This document shows, piece after piece, positions 6,229 to 9,423 of a stretch of DNA of 9,423 nt. The DNA comes from Bifidobacteriaceae bacterium (GTDB taxonomy: Bacteria > Actinomycetota > Actinomycetes > Actinomycetales > WQXJ01). Below the pieces are notes generated by a model. That model was not told where the DNA came from and ran no database searches. It saw nothing but the letters and a program-made list of their open reading frames with translations. Where the stretch lies: positions 1 through 9,423 of the forward strand of contig JAITLE010000169.1 of the NCBI GenBank assembly GCA_031278075.1, in the 5' to 3' direction. Each line of letters opens with the position of its first letter. Positions within the stretch are counted from its first letter, which is position 1. Position numbers and translations under genes: made by a program.

Positions 6229-7566
6229 TCAGTTAAGCCTGCCGGAGGTGATGGTCTCATAGGCGGTTTCGCCGTGTTCGGCGAGGTCGATCCCGGAGAC
6301 TTCCTCCGCCTCCGGCACACGCCAACCCATTGTCGCCTTGATGATCAGACCGATCACCGCTGTCAAGACGCCGGTATAGATGATCGCGAACAGCGCCGCG
6401 GTGATCTGGGCGCCCAGTTGGGCGAACCCGCCGCCGTAGAACAGGCCGGGTTGGGCGCCGTCCCACAAGTTGTTCTCGGTGGCGAACACGCCGGTCAGGA
6501 TGGTGCCGACCAAGCCGCCGACCAGGTGGACGCCCACCACGTCGAGCGAGTCGTCGTAACCCAGCTTGAACTTCAAGCCCACCGCCAACGCGCACAGCAC
6601 GCCGGCCACCGCCCCGATGGCGATTGAGCCCAGCGGTGAGACGAACCCCGCCGCGGGGGTGATCGCCACCAGCCCGCCGACAACGCCCGAGGCGACGCCG
6701 ACCGATGTCGGCTTCCCGTCCTTGATTTTCTCGGTCAGGGCCCAGGCCATGGCCGCGGTCGCGGTCGCCACGAAGGTGTTGACCCAGGCCAGCCCGGCTT
6801 GGTCGTTGGCTCCGCCGGCGCTGCCGGCGTTGAACCCGAACCAGCCGATCCACAGCAGCGCGGAGCCGAGCATGACGAACGGCACGTTGTGCGGCCGCAT
6901 CGGCACTTTGCCGAATCCCTGCCGCTTGCCGATCACGATCGCCAGCACGAGCCCGGCGATGCCAGCGTTGATGTGCACCACTGTGCCGCCCGCGAAGTCC
7001 ATCGGGGTCGCGAACAGCTCAGCGACCCATCCGCTGGATCCCAGCATGCCGCCGCCCCACACCATGTGGCACAGGGGGAAGTAGACCAGCGTGCCCCACA
7101 CGCCGACGAACACCAGCCACGGCCCGAACCGGACACGGTCCGCCAGCGAGCCAGAGATCAGCGCGACTGTGATGACCGCGAAGGTCGCCTGGAACCCCAC
7201 CCACGCCCAGGCCGGCACACCGCCGACACCGCCGCTGGCGAGGTCGCCCGCGAGCGGGTTGCTCGGGTCGGCGGCGGTCAGGTTGGTCAACCCGAACAGC
7301 TCAGCCGGGTTGCCGAACAGGCCGCCGACATCCGAGCCGAACGACATCGAGTAGCCCCACAGCACCCATATGATGCCGATCACGCCGGCCACGCCGAAAC
7401 TCAGCATCATCATGTTGAGCACGGATTTGGTTCGCACCAAGCCGCCGTAGAAAAAGGCCAGCGCCGGCACTGTCATCAGCAGTACCAGCGTGGCCGAGGT
7501 CAGTATCCAGGCTGTGTCACCGGCGTTGACTTCGAAGTCTGCCGCCAACACGACAACGTCACCCAC
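6229..7566 (-). CDS. amt: Ammonium transporter Amt
   Basis: This trimeric inner-membrane channel takes up ammonium. The 445 residues contain about 11 hydrophobic helices, the Amt norm (roughly 18-40, 50-72, 120-142, 148-170, 192-214, 228-248, 258-278, 290-308, 312-334, 343-362, 388-411). Key pore residues are visible: the F-Q-A-T-F gate (125-129), W170 in C-H-M-V-W-G-G, D190 in D-F-A-G-G-T-V-V-H198-I-N, S249 in F-N-A-G-S-A, and the second pore histidine H347 in G-V-H-L-V-G-G. No cleavable signal peptide is obvious. The start is a GTG placed 7 bases after an AAGGAGG ribosome binding site (7574-7580). A short cytoplasmic tail follows the last helix. It heads the nitrogen operon, and the upstream elements (7588-7603, 7647-7662) suggest nitrogen control. 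Confidence 0.98.
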   Translation of the reverse strand: MGDVVVLAADFEVNAGDTAWILTSATLVLLMTVPALAFFYGGLVRTKSVLNMMMLSFGVAGVIGIIWVLWGYSMSFGSDVGGLFGNPAELFGLTNLTAADPSNPLAGDLASGGVGGVPAWAWVGFQATFAVITVALISGSLADRVRFGPWLVFVGVWGTLVYFPLCHMVWGGGMLGSSGWVAELFATPMDFAGGTVVHINAGIAGLVLAIVIGKRQGFGKVPMRPHNVPFVMLGSALLWIGWFGFNAGSAGGANDQAGLAWVNTFVATATAAMAWALTEKIKDGKPTSVGVASGVVGGLVAITPAAGFVSPLGSIAIGAVAGVLCALAVGLKFKLGYDDSLDVVGVHLVGGLVGTILTGVFATENNLWDGAQPGLFYGGGFAQLGAQITAALFAIIYTGVLTAVIGLIIKATMGWRVPEAEEVSGIDLAEHGETAYETITSGRLN

Positions 7567-7587
7567 TGTCCGCCCTCCTTTTGCGTT

Positions 7588-7603
7588 GGGTAAAGAATTA
7601 CCC
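7588..7603. promoter_or_regulatory. Palindrome GGGTAA-N4-TTACCC beside the amt ribosome binding site
   Basis: Perfect 6-base arms enclose a 4-base centre, 7 bases upstream of the amt ribosome binding site. The minus-strand sequence contains TAATTC (7595-7600), a possible -10 hexamer. The site could be an operator over the promoter or a short hairpin at the 5' end of the mRNA. I do not recognise the binding protein; the half-site differs from the corynebacterial AmtR consensus as I remember it. Confidence 0.45.
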
Positions 7604-7646
7604 AGACAGCTTGCGCGCGCGGCGTTACCGTTGCCGACCCAGCGAG

Positions 7647-7662
7647 GTTACGGAACGGTCAC
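7647..7662. promoter_or_regulatory. GlnR-like box upstream of amt
   Basis: The minus strand reads GTGAC-N6-GTAAC, close to the actinobacterial GlnR pattern GTnAC-N6-GAAAC. The plus strand reads GTTAC-N6-GTCAC. A further GTTAC (plus strand, 7624-7628) lies 23 bases away, near helical phasing. The box is about 65 bases upstream of the likely amt transcription start, a usual place for a GlnR activator site. amt-glnK-glnD is a known GlnR target set in Streptomyces. No binding data can be seen here. Confidence 0.4.
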
Positions 7663-7669
7663 GGTCTGC

Positions 7670-8208
7670 GCTCCCCGGTAAACGTTGTGTTGCGCGCCGC
7701 CTTCTCGCCGCCCGATGCCGACCGCCACGCCGCGCCAGGGGACTGAGCCCGGGTCACCGCGCAGCCGCTGGGTGTCGTGGCTCGGTCTCGCGGCGGCAGG
7801 GACCGTTAGCGTCACGGCGGTGGTCGCTGAACCAGGCGCGACGGTCGAGGCCGGCGCGGGGCATGTCGGTGATCGAGGGCGCGCCGGCGGGAATGCGCGT
7901 CCGAGTGCCGGGTGACGCCGCAGAAGGCCAGGCAGGCGGATGACGCCGCGGCTGGGGAAGTGGTGGCGCTCACCGGTCGCGGCGCTGCCCGCGGTCGTCC
8001 CCGCCATCGCGGCCTCACGCCGCGAACCGATAGTCGAGCTCCGGGCGCCGTGAGCGCTGGCCCGGGCCTGCCCCGACATCCGCTGATAAATCAGGCGTGT
8101 GGTATTCCCCGCCGCGGTTAGGCGATGGTAACCTCAGTTAGTTCGCGCGGCGGCATGACCTGCGACGCGCGTTCCGCATTTTGCCCATCCGGCGCTCCGA
8201 ACAGGGAA
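7670..8208. other. Divergent intergenic region without a convincing gene
   Basis: About 540 bases separate the amt control region from the promoter of the plus-strand secreted protein. Several ORFs cross it, but none has a ribosome binding site and a recognisable product. The most gene-like is a plus-strand ATG at 7715 to a stop at 7915 (66 codons). It has high GC at third codon positions and a hydrophobic segment (W-L-G-L-A-A-A-G...A-V-V-A) that resembles a signal peptide or membrane helix, but no ribosome binding site. It may be a gene remnant or chance. A second short plus-strand stretch (from 7863, ending at 7943) is also unrecognised. No tRNA, IS element, direct-repeat array or CRISPR is visible. 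Confidence 0.55.
8083..8094. repeat. Palindrome CTGAT-AA-ATCAG
   Basis: Perfect 5-base arms around an AA centre, AT-rich against a GC-rich background, in the intergenic region about 290 bases upstream of the plus-strand gene. It could be an operator; no match to a known regulator is claimed. Confidence 0.35.
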
Positions 8209-8239
8209 TTCACGCCGCGATTGGGCGTCTGGGTAGAAT
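8209..8239 (+). promoter_or_regulatory. Candidate promoter of the secreted-protein gene
   Basis: TAGAAT (8234-8239) is a good TANNNT-type -10 element. TTCACG (8209-8214) is a possible -35, 19 bases upstream, which is slightly long. The resulting leader would be about 140 bases and includes the hairpin at 8246-8284. The call rests on motif inspection only. Confidence 0.4.
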
Positions 8240-8245
8240 GGGCCG

Positions 8246-8284
8246 CAAAGGTCAGTCGGGGCGATAGCCGCGCTATCGGCTTTG
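8246..8284 (+). promoter_or_regulatory. Structured leader or palindromic operator before the secreted-protein gene
   Basis: A perfect palindrome with 7-base arms CGATAGC and GCTATCG around CGC lies at 8262-8278. It is nested in an outer pair CAAAG (8246-8250) and CTTTG (8280-8284), with an 11-base bulge on the 5' side and 1 base on the 3' side. In RNA this would form a two-part hairpin right at the predicted transcript start. In DNA it could be a dimer-binding operator. No U-run follows, so it is not a standard terminator. I compared it mentally with c-di-GMP and c-di-AMP riboswitch consensus features and saw no match. Confidence 0.4.
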
Positions 8285-8383
8285 ACGCGCCTGCGGCGTG
8301 GAGCATCTGCTGAAGGGCGGCCAATGGCGTGTCTCGCCTGGTAGGAGCGGCGTTCATACCGACTCCCAGGAGGGATTCCCCCA

Positions 8384-9423
8384 GTGCCCGCCCATATCCG
8401 TCATTCATCTTCTCCTCCCCAAAGACGCCGGTCCCGTTCTCGCGTCGCGACGGCCAGCGCCGCCGCGGTCGCGTTCGCAGGAATCGGCCTGGCCACGATC
8501 GCGCCATCGCAGGCGACACCCCAGCCGATCCTTCAGACCATCACCGTGGCCATCGCATCCGGCGACCAAGACGCCATGGCGAATTCCCAGTATGTGGACC
8601 TCACCAGCAGCGGCGTCTATCTCCACGGGGCATATTCCAGCTCAAGGACGTATCAGAACTACCTGCGCTTCACCGGCGCCGAACTGCCGGCGGACGCGAC
8701 AGTGACGTCCGCTCACATCACCTTCACACTGCGGGATTCAGCGCCCGCGGCGTCCGCTTTCACCGTCGAGACGGAGACCTCAGCGGCCACACCGTTCACG
8801 TCCTCCGCCGCGTCCTTCAGCGCGCGCCAATTCGCCCCGCTCGCCGTCGAGTGGCAGGCGCAGGCGGCAGCAGCCGGGGCCGTGGTGGCGAGCGCAGACC
8901 TCGGTGGACTGGTCCAGGCCGCGCGCGCGGCCGACACGGCGCGGAGCGATTACGTTTTCAAGTTCACCGGGCTCACGCCATCGGCCAGATTCATCGCGCG
9001 GTCCTACAACGGCTCCGCGACGGCGGCGGCCAAGCTCACGATCACCTACACCTCGGTGACCGGTCGATTCGAGACCACAGTCGCGGCGTCCGGTGACGAC
9101 GCGGAGGAGCACGGCGCCGGCCAATCGGTCGACCTTGAGAGCGCCATGAACATCGGTGGCTACTACTCAAACAGCCTGACCGCGAGCAACAAGCAGATCT
9201 CCGCCTTCCGGTTCGAGAACGTGCAGCTGCCCGCGCTGGCTGAGATCGACGACGCCTACCTGGAGTTCACGGTGCAGTCGACCGGCTCGTCCGGACGCAC
9301 CAGCGACATGGTCATCCGCGGCGAACTCGGTGATCCCGCGCCGTACACATCGGTCAGCCGAGCCATCAGCGCGCGCCCCTACGGCGAGCAGGCCGTGGCC
9401 TATGTCCAGCCGGCTTTCACGCA
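8384..9423 (+). CDS. Exported protein with tandem beta-rich modules, 3' end outside window
   Basis: The frame stays open for 346 codons to the window edge. The GTG start has AGGAGGG (8368-8374) 9 bases upstream. The N-terminus is a signal peptide: an Arg-rich n-region (R-R-R-S-R-S-R, 14-20), a hydrophobic stretch (21-40, A/V/I/L-rich) and a likely cleavage site near P-S-Q-A-T (about residue 44). There is no clear twin-arginine motif. The mature part contains two related modules, residues ~52-224 and ~229 onward, rich in Thr, Ser, Val and alternating hydrophobics, as expected of beta-sandwich domains. They resemble modules often repeated in secreted and surface proteins of actinobacteria, but I cannot name the family or a function. 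No catalytic motif or cell-wall anchor is visible; any anchor or enzyme domain would lie beyond the window. It is divergent from the amt operon. Confidence 0.85.
   Translation, partial: MPAHIRHSSSPPQRRRSRSRVATASAAAVAFAGIGLATIAPSQATPQPILQTITVAIASGDQDAMANSQYVDLTSSGVYLHGAYSSSRTYQNYLRFTGAELPADATVTSAHITFTLRDSAPAASAFTVETETSAATPFTSSAASFSARQFAPLAVEWQAQAAAAGAVVASADLGGLVQAARAADTARSDYVFKFTGLTPSARFIARSYNGSATAAAKLTITYTSVTGRFETTVAASGDDAEEHGAGQSVDLESAMNIGGYYSNSLTASNKQISAFRFENVQLPALAEIDDAYLEFTVQSTGSSGRTSDMVIRGELGDPAPYTSVSRAISARPYGEQAVAYVQPAFT
8537..9421 (+). repeat. Tandem protein modules within the exported protein (copy 1 8537-9055, copy 2 9068-9421, incomplete)
   Basis: The two copies align in register over their visible lengths: A-S-G-D (58-61 and 235-238), V-D-L (71-73 and 249-251), L-R-F / F-R-F (94-96 and 275-277), L-P-A (101-103 and 282-284), F-T (114-115 and 295-296) and S-A-R (146-148 and 329-331). 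The offset grows from 177 to 183 residues, so there are a few small insertions. Between anchors the copies are clearly diverged, so this is an old duplication and not a recent one. The second copy is cut by the window edge. Confidence 0.7.

Noticed and set aside
7648..8079. 143-codon minus-strand ORF upstream of amt
   Set aside because: No ribosome binding site or recognisable domain, and it would cover the GlnR-like box of amt.
8101..8350. Possible tRNA or riboswitch in the AT-richer part of the intergenic region
   Set aside because: No T-arm or acceptor stem could be built, and the leader does not show features of the c-di-GMP, c-di-AMP or cobalamin classes. Only the simple palindromes were kept.
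8118..8408. 96-codon minus-strand ORF with a GGAGG-like ribosome binding site
   Set aside because: Third-position GC is far below that of the other genes, no domain is recognisable, and it would overlap the start and the promoter of the better supported plus-strand gene. The ribosome binding site look-alike is the complement of a pyrimidine-rich stretch of that gene.
8329..9096. 255-codon plus-strand frame overlapping the exported protein
   Set aside because: Arg/His-rich translation without a domain, whereas the overlapping frame from 8384 has a ribosome binding site, a signal peptide and two repeated modules.
1..9423. Defence island, phage, IS element or CRISPR array
   Set aside because: No transposase, integrase, terminal repeats, toxin-antitoxin pair or repeat-spacer pattern is visible. 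The genes are conserved housekeeping and nitrogen functions plus one exported protein.

Overview
The window looks like chromosomal DNA from a high-GC actinobacterium. It is very GC-rich, uses GTG and TTG starts alongside ATG, and carries long antisense shadow ORFs. Its gene order, amt-glnB-glnD-ffh-amidohydrolase-rpsP-khpA-(rimM), matches the actinobacterial arrangement known from Mycobacterium and Streptomyces. I cannot place it to genus.

From base 1 to about 7566 every gene is on the minus strand, so transcription runs right to left. It begins with the nitrogen module: amt (ammonium channel), glnB (PII signal protein) and glnD (PII-modifying enzyme). Next come ffh (SRP GTPase), a metal-dependent amidohydrolase of unknown substrate, rpsP (ribosomal protein S16) and khpA (KH-domain RNA-binding protein). 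The left edge holds only the first four codons of what is probably rimM. Likely separate promoters sit in front of amt, the amidohydrolase and rpsP. amt, glnB and glnD are closely spaced (31 and 60 bases), as are glnD and ffh (51 bases), and rpsP and khpA overlap by one base.

Bases 7567-8383 form an 817-base divergent intergenic region. The amt-proximal end holds a palindrome beside the ribosome binding site and a GlnR-like box. The middle has no convincing gene. The far end has a promoter candidate and a structured leader for a plus-strand gene. That gene starts with GTG at 8384 behind a strong ribosome binding site and runs off the right edge. It encodes an exported protein built from at least two tandem copies of a beta-rich module.

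Most of the window is ordinary, conserved core genome, and I do not see an evident new defence, mobile or biosynthetic system. The points most worth a second look are: a GlnD that stops after its HD domain with no ACT domains; a DosR-box-like palindrome over the predicted amidohydrolase promoter; the candidate nitrogen-control elements before amt; the long Ala-rich tail on S16; and the tandem-module secreted protein with its leader.
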